Positions 12,719 through 22,656 are shown, counted from the stretch's first letter. The stretch is 64,000 nt of DNA from Corallococcus macrosporus (GCF_017302985.1 NZ_JAFIMU010000009.1:62001-126000), one strand, 5' to 3'. Made by a program: numbers and translations. Notes: generated from the letters alone by a model not told the origin.

Positions 12719-14704
12719 ATGGCCCAACTGGCCGACTACGGACGCAGGAGGCCGTTCATGCCCCGGCGCCGGGCGGGCAACGGCGTCGTGGACCTGCTCC
12801 TGGGACGTCCGCTCACCAACGCCCAGGCGATGCAGGAGAAGACGGGCGTCCTCACCGGCGTGGCGCTGCTGGGGCTGGACGCGCTGTCCTCCGCCGCGTA
12901 CGGCCCGGAGGCCGCGCTCACCGTGCTGCGCCCGCTGGGGGCGGCCGGGCTGTGGCTGCTCTTCCCCATCACGGTCGCCATCGTGGGGCTCTTGATGATC
13001 GTCGCGGGCTCGTACGCGCAGACCATCGCCGCGTACCCCAGCGGTGGCGGCGCGTACACGGTGGCGAAGCAGAACCTGGGGCGCGGCGCGGGGCTGCTCG
13101 CGGCGACGGCGCTGATGCTGGACTACCTGCTCAACGTGGCCGTGGGCATCTCCGCCGGCACCGGCGCGCTGGTGTCCGCCATTCCCGCGCTGCGGCCCCA
13201 CACGCTGCCCATCACCCTGGGCCTGCTGGCGCTGCTCACCCTGGTGAACCTGCGCGGCATCAGCGAGGCGGGCGCCGTGTTCGTCGTGCCCACCTGGTTC
13301 TTCATCACGTCGCTGGGCGTGGTCCTGGGTGTGGGCCTCTTCAAGCTGGCCACCGGGGACGCGACGCCCGTGCAGGCGCCGCCGCCCATGGCGGTCCCCA
13401 CCGCGTCCCTGGGCGCGTGGTTGATCATCCGCGCCTTCGCCAGCGGGTGCACGGCGATGACGGGCGTGGAGGCCATCAGCAACGCCGTGCCCATCTTCCG
13501 CGACCCCACCATCCGCCGCGCGCGAGCCACGCTGGGCATCATCGTCGGCATCCTGGTGACGATGCTGCTGGGCATCGCGCTCCTGTGCCGGGCGTACGGC
13601 GTGGGCGCGACGGACCCCGACGGCGCGAACTACCAGACGGTGCTGTCGCAGCTCATCGCGGCGGTGATGGGGCGCGGCGCCTTCTACTACGTGGCCATGG
13701 CCGCCATCCTCTGCGTGCTCGCGCTGTCCGCGAACACCAGCTACGCGGGCTTCCCCCTGGTGTGCCAGGTGCTCGCACGTGAGCGCTACCTGCCCCCGGG
13801 CTTCGCCCACCGGGGCCGCCGCCTGGCCCTGTCGCGCGGCATCCTCACGCTGTCCGCGCTGGCGGCCGTGCTGCTCATCGTGTGCAAGGGCATCACCGAC
13901 CGGCTGATTCCCCTGTTCGCCATTGGCGCGCTGATGGCCTTCACGCTGTCGCAGGCGGGCATGGTGGTGCACTGGAACCGGCACCGGGGGGAGGAGGGCT
14001 GGCGGTGGCGCCGCGTCCTCAACGGCGCGGGCGCGGTGATGACGGCGCTCACGCTGTGCATCGTGGGCGTGTCCAAGTTCATGCACGGCGGCTGGGCCGC
14101 GTTCGTCATCGTGCCCGTGGGCCTGCTGCTGCTGTCGCGCGTCCACGCCGCGTACACGCGCACGCGGCAGGCGACGGAGCTGAAGCGGCCGGTGCGCGTC
14201 ACACCTGGAGCGCCGCTCGTCTCCGTGGTGCCGGTGGACCGCTGGTCCCACGCGTCGGAGACGGCGCTGCGCTTCGCGCTGGAGTTGAGCGACGACGTGC
14301 GCGCGGTGCACATCTGCAGCGGCGACGACGACGAGGCGGCGCTGGACGCGCAGTGGCAGCACTTCGTCCAGGGCCCGCTCCTGGAAGCCGGACGCAGGCC
14401 GCCGCCGCTCGTGCACGTGGGCTCGCCGTACCGCGCGCTGGTGTGGCCACTCCTGGACTACCTGGACGCGCTGCTCGCGGAGGTGCCGGGCCGCACCGTG
14501 GCCATCGTGATGCCGGAGCTGCTGGAGAAGCGCTGGTACCGGGCCATGCTCTACGGCCGCCGCTCGGAGCTGCTGCGCAGCGCGCTGCTCCTGTCGGGCG
14601 AGCGGCGCCTGGTGGTGGTCAGCGTGCCCTGGTACCTGCGCACGGACGCGCACCCGTTGCCGCACTCGGCCTGGGGCGACCCCGCCCACCCGGGGAACGG
14701 GTAG
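12719..14704 (+). CDS. KimA-like APC-superfamily potassium transporter
   Basis: 661 residues. The first two thirds are an APC-superfamily transporter with about 12 membrane helices; the last ~200 residues are a soluble USP-like domain. GLDALSSAAYGPEAAL and YPSGGGAYTVAKQNLG match the first-helix and pore motifs of KimA/YdaO, a proton-coupled K+ importer, better than those of amino-acid permeases. The ATG at 12719 is preceded by AGGGGG. The frame is open far upstream but that part is antisense to the sigma factor gene. Transcribed divergently from that gene. The general amino-acid permease annotation is the main alternative. Confidence 0.8.
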   Translation: MAQLADYGRRRPFMPRRRAGNGVVDLLLGRPLTNAQAMQEKTGVLTGVALLGLDALSSAAYGPEAALTVLRPLGAAGLWLLFPITVAIVGLLMIVAGSYAQTIAAYPSGGGAYTVAKQNLGRGAGLLAATALMLDYLLNVAVGISAGTGALVSAIPALRPHTLPITLGLLALLTLVNLRGISEAGAVFVVPTWFFITSLGVVLGVGLFKLATGDATPVQAPPPMAVPTASLGAWLIIRAFASGCTAMTGVEAISNAVPIFRDPTIRRARATLGIIVGILVTMLLGIALLCRAYGVGATDPDGANYQTVLSQLIAAVMGRGAFYYVAMAAILCVLALSANTSYAGFPLVCQVLARERYLPPGFAHRGRRLALSRGILTLSALAAVLLIVCKGITDRLIPLFAIGALMAFTLSQAGMVVHWNRHRGEEGWRWRRVLNGAGAVMTALTLCIVGVSKFMHGGWAAFVIVPVGLLLLSRVHAAYTRTRQATELKRPVRVTPGAPLVSVVPVDRWSHASETALRFALELSDDVRAVHICSGDDDEAALDAQWQHFVQGPLLEAGRRPPPLVHVGSPYRALVWPLLDYLDALLAEVPGRTVAIVMPELLEKRWYRAMLYGRRSELLRSALLLSGERRLVVVSVPWYLRTDAHPLPHSAWGDPAHPGNG

Positions 14705-14722
14705 GGCGGGGCGGCGCGGGAG

Positions 14723-16354
14723 CTACTCCTGCTCGTCCTGCTTCGTCAGGCCCCAGTCCTTCAGGCGCTTGAAGAGGGTGGAGCGCGCGAGCCCCAGCTC
14801 GCGGGCCACGCGCTCGCGGTTGTTGTTGAAGCGGCGCAGTGCGGTCTCGATGATCTGCCGCTCCAGCTTCTCCAGCATCTGCTCCAGCGTCATGCCCGGC
14901 GGAAGCTCCGGCACGGTGATGCCCGTCTCGCGGTTGACCTCCTGGTCGAAGGACAGGTCGCTGCCGTCGATGGACGGGCCCTTGCGCAGGAGCAGCGCGC
15001 GGTGCACCACGTTGCGCAGCTCGCGGATGTTGCCCGGCCAGGCGTGCTGCTGGAGCCGCTCCAGCGCGGCCGGGGTGAAGCGCACCGTCTGCCCGCGCGG
15101 GGCGAACGCGCGCACGAAGTGCTCCGCCAGCGCCACCACGTCCCCGCGGCGGTTGCGCAGGGGCGGCAGGTGCAGCGGCACGACGCACAGGCGGTAGTAG
15201 AGGTCCTCGCGGAAGCGGCCCTCGCGCGCCGCCGCCAGCAGGTCGCGGTTGGTGGCGGCCACCACGCGCACGTCCACGTGCAGGGGGCGGCTTGCGCCCA
15301 CGCGCTTGATTTCACCGCTCTCCAGCGCGCGCAGCAGCTTCGCCTGGAGGTCCAGCGGCAGCTCGCCAATCTCGTCCAGGAACAGCGTGCCGCCGTCCGC
15401 CTCCTCGAAGGCGCCCTTGCGCGCGCCCACGGAGCCGGTGAACGCGCCCTTCTCGTGGCCGAACAGCTCGCTTTCAATCAGCTCCTTGGAGATGGCGGCG
15501 CAGTTGACCGGGATGAGCGGCCGGTTCGCGCGCGGCGAGCACGCGTGCAGCGCGTTCGCCACCAGCTCCTTGCCCGTGCCGGACTCGCCCAGGATGGTGA
15601 CGGCCGCCGTGGACGGGGCCACGCGTTGAATCAGGTCCGTCAACTGCCGCACCGACGGGTCGCTGCCGAGGATGCCGTGGAAGGCCTGCGCCTCCTTCTT
15701 CGCGGCGGGCACGGCCTCCAGGATGAGCTCCGCCTCGCCCACGCGCAGCGACGTGGGCAGCGTCACCTCGGCCTCGAAGAGTCGCACCGGGCCCAGCCAC
15801 GTGCCGTTGGTGGAGCGCAGGTCCACGACGTGGAAGACGCCGTCCTTGCGAGTCACCTTGAGGTGCCGCCCGGAGATGAACCGGTCCTGGAGCACCAGGT
15901 CGTTGCCCGCGTCCTTGCCCACCGTGAAGCTGTCGCCGGTGAGCCGGTGCACGGCCTCCGTGCCGCCCTGCTTCACGCGCAGCTGCGCGGGCTGCCAGCG
16001 CTGCGCGTCCCGGCCCTGCACGGAGGTGCTGTTGCCGGCCTCCGTGGCCGCGTCCGCGTCGCCGCTGGCGCCGTGCTGGCGGAACACCGCGCGCCACTGG
16101 CCCAGCTCGATGTCCGCGCCGTCGGGCAGGTCGCCGCGCTCCACCAGGGCGCCCGCGACCTTCGTGCCCTTGCCGGACAGGTCCTCCACCCGGCACTTCT
16201 GGCCGTCCCACAGGAGGGCCACCTGCTGGCGGCTCACCTCCGGATCCGGAATGGCCACGTCGCTGGAGTCGCCCCGGCCGAGCACCACCCGCGCCCGGTC
16301 CACCGCCACCCGCAGCACTTCCTCGCCTCGACGGAAGAACACCAGCTCCGGCAT
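14723..16354 (-). CDS. Sigma-54 activator with two N-terminal FHA domains
   Basis: 543 residues. Two FHA domains (about 25-73 with [20 protein letters not shown], and about 145-198 with SGRHL and STNGT) replace the usual receiver domain. This class, expanded in myxobacteria, responds to phospho-Thr partners of Ser/Thr kinases. The AAA+ domain has GESGTGKE (about 256-263) and [10 protein letters not shown]; a Fis-type helix-turn-helix ends the protein. The sigma-54 contact loop reads GAFTGS rather than GAFTGA. I start at the ATG at 16354, seven bases after GGGAG; two GTG codons precede it in frame. It lies directly downstream of the T2SS operon, on the same strand. Confidence 0.9.
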   Translation of the reverse strand: MPELVFFRRGEEVLRVAVDRARVVLGRGDSSDVAIPDPEVSRQQVALLWDGQKCRVEDLSGKGTKVAGALVERGDLPDGADIELGQWRAVFRQHGASGDADAATEAGNSTSVQGRDAQRWQPAQLRVKQGGTEAVHRLTGDSFTVGKDAGNDLVLQDRFISGRHLKVTRKDGVFHVVDLRSTNGTWLGPVRLFEAEVTLPTSLRVGEAELILEAVPAAKKEAQAFHGILGSDPSVRQLTDLIQRVAPSTAAVTILGESGTGKELVANALHACSPRANRPLIPVNCAAISKELIESELFGHEKGAFTGSVGARKGAFEEADGGTLFLDEIGELPLDLQAKLLRALESGEIKRVGASRPLHVDVRVVAATNRDLLAAAREGRFREDLYYRLCVVPLHLPPLRNRRGDVVALAEHFVRAFAPRGQTVRFTPAALERLQQHAWPGNIRELRNVVHRALLLRKGPSIDGSDLSFDQEVNRETGITVPELPPGMTLEQMLEKLERQIIETALRRFNNNRERVARELGLARSTLFKRLKDWGLTKQDEQE

Positions 16355-16368
16355 CACCACTCTCCCAA

Positions 16369-16386
16369 GCCCCGGACACCCGGGGC
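16369..16386 (-). other. Hairpin just upstream of the FHA activator ribosome site
   Basis: GCCCCGG and CCGGGGC form a perfect seven-pair stem with a four-base loop. It ends 14 bases before the start codon at 16354, two bases before the GGGAG ribosome site. No T-run follows, so a leader structure is more likely than a terminator. Confidence 0.4.
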
Positions 16387-16464
16387 CGCGCGCAGCGCTT
16401 TACACGGCGCGTGCGCGGGCATCAACCCGAGGGTGGGGGAGGGACGGAACCGACCCCCGGGGTT

Positions 16465-17445
16465 CTACCGCTTGGGACCGAAGCGGGGGCTGCTCACCAT
16501 GCCGCTCAGCCGGCCGCCGCGCCAACCCGGGTTGTCCCGGTCCTGCGGCAGCATGTTCACCGCGAGCGCCAGGGGGCCCAGCCGCTGCTGGAAGGCCTGC
16601 TCGAACTTCAGCCGCACGTCGAGCGCCAGCTCGCTGTACTCCAGCCGCCGGCCCAGCTTCACCGTGCCGGTGCCCGCGCCCTCCAGGTCCTCGCTCTTGA
16701 GGTTCAAATCCCTCACCGTGCCCAGGCCCTTGTCGAACTGGAGGTCGCCCTTCAGCTCGCCCAGCACTACGCGCGGCAGCTCCATGGGCATCGCGGGGCC
16801 GCCGCCCATGGGGATGGCCGCCTTGCCGCCCTTGATGGTGAGCCCCTGGGTGTCCAGCGCCACCGTGCCAGAGGCCTGGGACCAGTCCACCGGCTGGCCG
16901 CGAATCAGGGTCCCCGGGGCCTGGAGGGCCAGCTTCGCGTTGAGGGTGCCCTCCATGTCCACGCCCGTGTACTTGGGCAGGTTGCCGCCGCTGGCCTGCA
17001 CGCCGTCCACGTCCACGTTCAGCGACGTGCCGCTCAGGCCGCCCACGTGCACGTCCACCGTGCCGCCCATGCCCTTGAGCTTCATCACCACGCCGGGCGG
17101 GAAGACGGACGGGCGCATCGCCACGCTGTCGAACACGAGCGCTTCACCCAGCTCGTCCGGGCCCAGGCCGCCGGACTCGCCGCGGGCCAGCGCCGCCACG
17201 GCCTCCGCGCCCAGCGGCGTGGGCGGCTTGCTCACGCGCACGTGGGTGGCGGTGACGCCGGAGAGGCCGGGACGCAGGCCCTCGATGCGGACCGCGAGCC
17301 CGTGGGCCGCGGCCTCCGTGACGAGCCGCGTGCGGACCGCGTCGTAGGGGAACGTGATGAGCAGGCAGAGGACGAACGCCACCACCGCGAAGGCGGTGTA
17401 GCCCAGGACGAGCTTCCAGCGGGCGGTCTTGGTTTCAGTGGCCAT
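16465..17445 (-). CDS. gspN: Type II secretion protein GspN
   Basis: 326 residues. One N-terminal membrane helix (about 12-33) is followed by a periplasmic domain rich in beta strands and Gly, typical of GspN/AsmA-like proteins. It is the last gene of the gsp operon, three bases after gspM. GspN is an accessory component absent from many T2SS. Function is inferred from position and fold type. Confidence 0.82.
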   Translation of the reverse strand: MATETKTARWKLVLGYTAFAVVAFVLCLLITFPYDAVRTRLVTEAAAHGLAVRIEGLRPGLSGVTATHVRVSKPPTPLGAEAVAALARGESGGLGPDELGEALVFDSVAMRPSVFPPGVVMKLKGMGGTVDVHVGGLSGTSLNVDVDGVQASGGNLPKYTGVDMEGTLNAKLALQAPGTLIRGQPVDWSQASGTVALDTQGLTIKGGKAAIPMGGGPAMPMELPRVVLGELKGDLQFDKGLGTVRDLNLKSEDLEGAGTGTVKLGRRLEYSELALDVRLKFEQAFQQRLGPLALAVNMLPQDRDNPGWRGGRLSGMVSSPRFGPKR

Positions 17446-17448
17446 GGG

Positions 17449-18006
17449 CTATTGCTTCATCCGGTAGGTGGCGACGGTCGTCCACGCCGTCAGGGTGTCC
17501 GTGGCGGGCCGGGGCTCCACGCGCAGGTACTTCACCTTCACGATGCCCGGGCCCGTCTCCACCGTGCGCAGGAAGTCCGTCAGCTTGCGCAGGTCCACGT
17601 CCGTGAAGGTCAGCTCCACGGAGCTCTCGATGATCTTCCCGTCCCCCACGCCCACGTCGCCCTTGGGCGTCATGTTGGGGACGGTGAGGCCCGCGGCGGT
17701 GGCCTTGTCTTCAATGTAGGTGATGAGCCGCACGTTGCTCTGCGTGAGCTGCTGCTCCACGTTCTGGCGCTCCGCCTGGGCCTCGCCGTAGCTGGTGGCC
17801 AGGGCCTGCACCTCCTGCAGCTTCGCCAGCTTGTCCTGCGTGCGCCGGCGGTAGCCGTTCGCGCTGTTGGCGAAGCTGAAGAGGGTGACGAAGAGCACGA
17901 ACACCAGCACCGCGGAGCCGGCCAGCGCCACGAGCTTGCGCTCGCGGTCGGAGAGCCGCTCGAACCACGTCTGGAGGGGCGCGAAGAGTTCTTTGAGCTT
18001 TCCCAT
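17449..18006 (-). CDS. gspM: Type II secretion protein GspM
   Basis: 185 residues, an inner-membrane component of the secretion platform that partners GspL. A cytoplasmic N-terminus with ERKLVALAG leads into one membrane helix (about 27-47), then a coiled-coil stretch and a ferredoxin-like periplasmic domain. Only one base separates it from gspL and three from gspN, so translation is probably coupled. Confidence 0.88.
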   Translation of the reverse strand: MGKLKELFAPLQTWFERLSDRERKLVALAGSAVLVFVLFVTLFSFANSANGYRRRTQDKLAKLQEVQALATSYGEAQAERQNVEQQLTQSNVRLITYIEDKATAAGLTVPNMTPKGDVGVGDGKIIESSVELTFTDVDLRKLTDFLRTVETGPGIVKVKYLRVEPRPATDTLTAWTTVATYRMKQ

Positions 18007-18007
18007 G

Positions 18008-19615
18008 TCAGGTCTCTCCCCCCTGCTTCTCGCCGGGGCACTGCACCTGCACGTCCAGGCGGAAGGTCACCTTCTGCCCGTCGCGAGTCTTCTCCACCTT
18101 GCCCTCCTTCACGTCCTTGAAGCAGCGGTGGCCCTTCAAGGCGGCGGAGAGCGTGTCGATCTGCTTGGAGCTGTCCGTCTCCCCCTGGAGCATGATGCGG
18201 TCCAGGTCCACCTGGATGCGGTCGAACTTCACCGGCACCTCCGGCGGGACGCGCTGGGTGACCTCCGCCAGCAGGTTCACGGCGGACATCGCGGGCAGCG
18301 CCGCGGCGGGGCTCTCCACGCCCTTGAGCATGTTGAGGGCGCGGTCGTAGTTCGTCTCGCAGGTGCCCAGGATGCGCTGGGTCGTCTTGCAGAGCACCGC
18401 GTCCACCTCCGCCTCGCGGCGCGACAGCACCGTGTTGCGCACCACCCCGAAGGCGATGAGCAACAGCAGCAGCGTCACCGCGAAGGAGGCCAGGAGGCCG
18501 ATGCGGTCCTTCACGTAGTCGTAGCCGCCCTTGAAGGCGAACTCGCCCCGGCGCAGGTTGAAGCGCGGCGCCTTGGCCCCGGCCGCGTTGCCGCGCATGG
18601 CCAGCGCGTACGCCTGCGCCGCGGACGGCGTCTCCCTGGCGCCAATCATCGCGGCCGCGTCCGCCGGCAGCGCCATCACGCGCACCGGCAGGTTCAGGTC
18701 GCGCGACAGCTGCTCGGCCAGGCCCGGCATGCGCGCGGTGCCGCCGCACAGCACCACCGCGGAGACCTGCCGGCGGGTGCGCGCGGCGAAGGCCTTGAAG
18801 GACGGGCGCAGCTCACGCAGCACCGGCTGCAGGCCGCGCACGAAGGCGTTCGCGGCGCGCTCGGCGTCCGGCCCCTGCGCGGCGCCCGCCATGGCGCCGT
18901 GCGCTTCCTTCCACGCGTGGGCCTCCGGCAGCGTCGTCTGGAACTCCGTGGCCAGCGCGCGCGTCAGGTCGCGCCCGCCGCCCGCGAAGGTGCGCGCGAA
19001 CTCCACGCCCTTGCCCGGCTGGCCAATGGCCACCGACGTGCGCTCGTGGCCGATGTCCACCACCGCCACCGGGCCGCCCTCGGACGCGCCCTCGAAGAGG
19101 CCGGGCATCTGCGTGAAGAGGTTCTGGTACGCGAGCGCCGGGTGGGTGATGACGCGAGGGTCCACCTGGAGGCCGCCCAGGAGCGCGAGCAGCGACTGGA
19201 GCTCCTCCTTCTTCACCACGCCCACCAGCAGGTCCGCGGCCTTCTCCTTGCCGCCGGTGTCCTTCTGGCCGACTACCTGGTAGTCGTAGACGACCTCCGA
19301 GATGTCGAACGGCAACTGGCTGCCCACTTCAAAGGGCAGCGTCGCCTCCACGCGCTTGGGGTCGGAGAAGGGCAGGCTCACCGCGTGCGTGGTGAGGGAC
19401 GGGCCGGGCAGGGCGATGACGACCTGATCCACGTGCCCCTGCGGCATCTTCCCGAGCAGCTCCTCCACCGCGGCGCGCAGCGTCTCCGCGCGCTCGCCTT
19501 CCTGCGCGCGGCGCACTTCCGCGTAGGCCTGCGTGGTGCTGCTTTTCGCTCCGGAGTTGAGCACCACCCCCTTCACGGAGTGGCTGCCCAGGTCCAGGCC
19601 AAGAATGCGGGCCAT
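18008..19615 (-). CDS. gspL: Type II secretion protein GspL (PilM-like)
   Basis: 535 residues. The N-terminal part is an actin-like PilM/GspL ATPase-fold domain beginning LGLDLGSHSVKGVVL and including VVDIGHERTSVAI and VVLCGGTARMPGL. A single membrane helix (about 380-400) and a periplasmic ferredoxin-like domain follow. GspL recruits the GspE ATPase to the inner membrane. Well-preserved actin-fold phosphate loops make it closer to PilM than enterobacterial GspL is. It starts one base after the gspK stop. Confidence 0.9.
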   Translation of the reverse strand: MARILGLDLGSHSVKGVVLNSGAKSSTTQAYAEVRRAQEGERAETLRAAVEELLGKMPQGHVDQVVIALPGPSLTTHAVSLPFSDPKRVEATLPFEVGSQLPFDISEVVYDYQVVGQKDTGGKEKAADLLVGVVKKEELQSLLALLGGLQVDPRVITHPALAYQNLFTQMPGLFEGASEGGPVAVVDIGHERTSVAIGQPGKGVEFARTFAGGGRDLTRALATEFQTTLPEAHAWKEAHGAMAGAAQGPDAERAANAFVRGLQPVLRELRPSFKAFAARTRRQVSAVVLCGGTARMPGLAEQLSRDLNLPVRVMALPADAAAMIGARETPSAAQAYALAMRGNAAGAKAPRFNLRRGEFAFKGGYDYVKDRIGLLASFAVTLLLLLIAFGVVRNTVLSRREAEVDAVLCKTTQRILGTCETNYDRALNMLKGVESPAAALPAMSAVNLLAEVTQRVPPEVPVKFDRIQVDLDRIMLQGETDSSKQIDTLSAALKGHRCFKDVKEGKVEKTRDGQKVTFRLDVQVQCPGEKQGGET

Positions 19616-19616
19616 G

Positions 19617-21053
19617 CTATTCCTCTCTGTAATACACGAGCTTGCCCAGCCCGTCGTCCAGGCGGATGACGGCGGTGAGCGTCTTCTGGACGCTGCCCGC
19701 CTCTCCCACGGACTTGATGGTGAAAGTCTTGCTCTTGTCGCCCAGGTAGCGGTTCTGCTGGACGTTGCCCTTGATGAGCGGGTTGACGGCGATGCCGGCC
19801 TGCTCCACGACGCCCACGAAGTCCGCCACCGACATGCCGAAGAAGTTGAACATGCGCGCGGCGCGGATGCGGCTGATGAGCTCGTTGAGGAACACCGGGT
19901 CCGTCAGGCGCGGATCCGGCCGGTTGGGGTCCGCGGCGGACATGATGGCCAGCCCCAGCATGATGGGGTCGTCGGTGTTGACGTTCGGCTTGGAGTTGAT
20001 GTCCGGGTACACCGTGAGCCGGTCGCGGAAGGCCGCCATGAAGCGGTCGTTGACGCCATGCACGCGGTACAGCTCGTCCAGGCTGTCGAAGCGCGCGTTC
20101 TTGACGTCATAGCGCGGTTCGTAGCGGCTGTACGGGGAACCCTCGTCCGCGAAGCCCGTGACGAAGGGGTTCGTCGGGTCGCGCTCGTTGAGGTTGGACT
20201 GGGTGGCGTCCTCGTCGGACCAGTCCTTCAGCGCGATGATGGTGTCCTTGGGCGTGGAGCGCACCTTGTTGGCGTCGTCCTGCTGCCAGAGGAACTCGAA
20301 GCGCTTGTCCGCGAACATGTCCAGCATGCGCGCGGCGGTGGCCTGCGCCTCCGCGCCGCCGGTGTTCAGGCGCATGACGTTGAGCTTCTCCTCCTCGTCG
20401 CTGATGGTCGCGAGGAAGCAGCCCTCGAAGCCGCCAAAGGACCGCCGCTGCATCTGCGCCGCCATCTGCGTGGCCGCGCCCGCGCCTTCCTCCCCGTCCT
20501 CGCCGTCCATCTGGAACTTGGGGTCCACCTGCACGGGGTCCGTCTCCACGGGGCGGCCGTCTTCACCTTCCGCGCCGTCGCTCTTCACCAGCCCCTTGAG
20601 CATGTGGCAGTCCACGCGGGCCAGCTTCCAGAGCTGGAGGTTGAGCGACTGCGGCTGGAAGGCGTTCGCGCCCCCCGCGCCCGCGCCCGCGCCGCCCAGG
20701 GCCCCGCCCATGAGGCCGCTCAGCAGGCTGGCCGGGTTGGGGATGGGCGTCGCGTCCACCTGCTTCTGGAAGCGCAAGAGCAGCCGCCCCAGCGACAGGC
20801 CGGAGCGGGCCATGTAGTAGGCGCGCACTTCGTCCCGCTGGTTGGCGGCGAGCTGCAGGTCCACGCGGCTGTTGTAGGCGAACTCCGTGGCCACCACCGT
20901 GAGCAGCGTGATGGAGACGAGCGCGATGATGAGCGCCACGCCGCGCGAGCGCTTGTCCTTGCGCGCGGCCTGCGAGGGCGGCGCCGCGGCGGGAACCGGG
21001 CCCCGCGCCTTGCCGCGCCGGCGGAACGCCTGCTGGAAGTAGGGGAGGGCCAT
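19617..21053 (-). CDS. gspK: Type II secretion minor pseudopilin GspK
   Basis: 478 residues, the large tip pseudopilin. A basic leader is followed by RSRGVALIIALVSITLLTVV, the GspK-type prepilin segment that lacks the usual Glu5. The alpha domain and SAM-like repeat region are recognisable from LRYFG-like RMFNFFGMSV and NVNTDDPIMLGLAI. A Gly/Ala-rich insertion lies at about 110-130. The ATG overlaps the gspJ stop by one base (TGATG), so the two genes are translationally coupled. Confidence 0.9.
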   Translation of the reverse strand: MALPYFQQAFRRRGKARGPVPAAAPPSQAARKDKRSRGVALIIALVSITLLTVVATEFAYNSRVDLQLAANQRDEVRAYYMARSGLSLGRLLLRFQKQVDATPIPNPASLLSGLMGGALGGAGAGAGGANAFQPQSLNLQLWKLARVDCHMLKGLVKSDGAEGEDGRPVETDPVQVDPKFQMDGEDGEEGAGAATQMAAQMQRRSFGGFEGCFLATISDEEEKLNVMRLNTGGAEAQATAARMLDMFADKRFEFLWQQDDANKVRSTPKDTIIALKDWSDEDATQSNLNERDPTNPFVTGFADEGSPYSRYEPRYDVKNARFDSLDELYRVHGVNDRFMAAFRDRLTVYPDINSKPNVNTDDPIMLGLAIMSAADPNRPDPRLTDPVFLNELISRIRAARMFNFFGMSVADFVGVVEQAGIAVNPLIKGNVQQNRYLGDKSKTFTIKSVGEAGSVQKTLTAVIRLDDGLGKLVYYREE

Positions 21054-21727
21054 CAGTTGAACCTCGGCAGTTCCGTGTTGAGCACGATGCGCGTCTGCGT
21101 GGTGTAGCGCGCTTCCTTGCCCGCCTCATCCAGGGCGATGACGGTGATGCGCACGCGCGTGGGGAGGATGGACTTCTTCTCCGTGCGCCGCGTGTCCCAC
21201 TCGTCGTCCCACTCCTTCTTCTCCGAATCCCAGTAGGCGAACTCCACGCCCTTGACGCCCTCGAAGAGGACGTCGGTGGTGCCGCCCCGGTCCATGCGGT
21301 CCCCCACGTTGGGGTTCACCCGGCGCTTCAGGTCCTGCCGCTGCCGGGCGCCGCGCTCGCTGGAGTTCTCCACGAAGTACTCCACCACCGCCTGGTCGGA
21401 CTCCTTCACGTCCGTGTACAGGCGCTGGTGCGCGAACGTCGTGAACGTCAGCTTGTCGCGCTCGCCAATGAAGTTGGTGGGCCGGTCGTTCTGGTCGCGG
21501 AAGCGGCGCAGGTCGAAGCGGTCGCTCACGAAGGCGGAGCCAATCTCCCGCGCCATGCGGTTGAGCGACACGCGCACCATGCGGTAGCGCTCCGCCTCGC
21601 CCTCCACGACCTCCTTCGCGTTGATGCCCGTCTGGAAGGCCAGGGCGACGACGGTGCCCATGAGGGCGGTGATGCCCACCGCCACCATGACCTCCATGAG
21701 GGTGAAGCCACGCATGCGCCGCTTCAT
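21053..21727 (-). CDS. gspJ: Type II secretion minor pseudopilin GspJ
   Basis: 224 residues. MKRRMRGFTLMEVMVAVGI is a canonical prepilin leader: cleavage after Gly7, with Phe at +1 and Glu at +5. GspJ forms the pseudopilus tip with GspI and GspK. The ATG at 21727 overlaps the gspI stop by four bases (ATGA), which fixes the start; the frame is open further upstream but inside gspI. Confidence 0.92.
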   Translation of the reverse strand: MKRRMRGFTLMEVMVAVGITALMGTVVALAFQTGINAKEVVEGEAERYRMVRVSLNRMAREIGSAFVSDRFDLRRFRDQNDRPTNFIGERDKLTFTTFAHQRLYTDVKESDQAVVEYFVENSSERGARQRQDLKRRVNPNVGDRMDRGGTTDVLFEGVKGVEFAYWDSEKKEWDDEWDTRRTEKKSILPTRVRITVIALDEAGKEARYTTQTRIVLNTELPRFN

Positions 21728-22656
21728 CGGATGATCCCCCCCTGGCCACGCGGCATGCCCGGCAGGCCGCCGTTGAAGATGCCGCCCGGCAGCCGCGGGT
21801 TGATGCCGGTGTTGCCGTTGCCGCCGCCCTGGCGGCCGTTGGGGTTGTTGAGCTGGTTGAGGACCTGCGCCCGGTTGACCAGCGGCTCCCGCGTGTTCGG
21901 GTCCAGCATCTGCCCGTTTTGGCCGGGGATGGGGTTGTCCACCACCTGGCCCGTGCGCGGGTTCACCCACTGGTTCTCCGCGCCCGCGGTGGTGCCCGCG
22001 TTGGGCGTGAAGCCGCCGTTGCGGTCGCCGCCCGGCCCCAGCGACACGACGTGCGTCACCACGTCCACGCTCTCCACCTGGGTGCCTTCCTTCCAGTACA
22101 CCGTGAGGTGCACCTCGCGGACGGACTTGGTGAGCTGGTCCACCATCTGCGTGAACATGGGCTGCGCCATGCTCATGGCGGACGCGCCCAGGGGGCTGGC
22201 CGTGGTGGTGCCGCCGGGCGGCGTGCTGCCCTTGCCGTCACCGCCGCCGCCGCCGCCGAAGAGGCCGGCCAGGCCGCCCAGCGGGTCGCCGGAGTCGCCG
22301 CCGCCCATGGGCAGGTTGAAGATGGCGCCAATGAGCTGATCCGGCGTCACGCCGTCCGTCTTGGGCGCGATGATGCGGGCGCGCCACTTGAACTGGGGCC
22401 AGCCGTCGTCGGAGAAGTCGCCGGACTGCTCGTCGTCGTCCTGCTCGAAGCCGTCGTCGTAGAGCTTCTGCTCCAGGTCCGTCATCTTCGAGCGGGCCAG
22501 GAGCGACGCCACGGTGAGCCGCTTGGTGTAGACGTGGTTGGCCACCGCGCCGGAGTTGAGGTCGAAGATGGCCATCAGCGCGACGCTGAGGATGGCCATG
22601 GCCACCATCGTCTCCAGCAGGGTGAAGCCCGTGCGCCTGTGCGTCGGGAATCTCAT
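21724..22656 (-). CDS. gspI: Type II secretion minor pseudopilin GspI, unusually long
   Basis: 310 residues against roughly 120-140 for typical GspI. The N-terminus MRFPTHRRTGFTLLETMVAM is a normal prepilin leader with Glu5. A loop rich in Gly, Ser and Thr (about 110-150) interrupts the beta domain, and a tail rich in Asn, Gly and Pro (about 225-310) follows. No frameshift is evident: the stop overlaps the gspJ ATG, and the start overlaps the gspH stop by four bases. The extra segments are an insertion and an extension, not a fusion with a known domain. Confidence 0.88.
   Translation of the reverse strand: MRFPTHRRTGFTLLETMVAMAILSVALMAIFDLNSGAVANHVYTKRLTVASLLARSKMTDLEQKLYDDGFEQDDDEQSGDFSDDGWPQFKWRARIIAPKTDGVTPDQLIGAIFNLPMGGGDSGDPLGGLAGLFGGGGGGDGKGSTPPGGTTTASPLGASAMSMAQPMFTQMVDQLTKSVREVHLTVYWKEGTQVESVDVVTHVVSLGPGGDRNGGFTPNAGTTAGAENQWVNPRTGQVVDNPIPGQNGQMLDPNTREPLVNRAQVLNQLNNPNGRQGGGNGNTGINPRLPGGIFNGGLPGMPRGQGGIIR

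Noticed and set aside
21724-22656. Long gspI as a frameshift or fusion of two genes
   Set aside because: Stop and start codons overlap perfectly with gspJ and gspH, codon third positions stay G/C throughout, and the tail has no independent domain.
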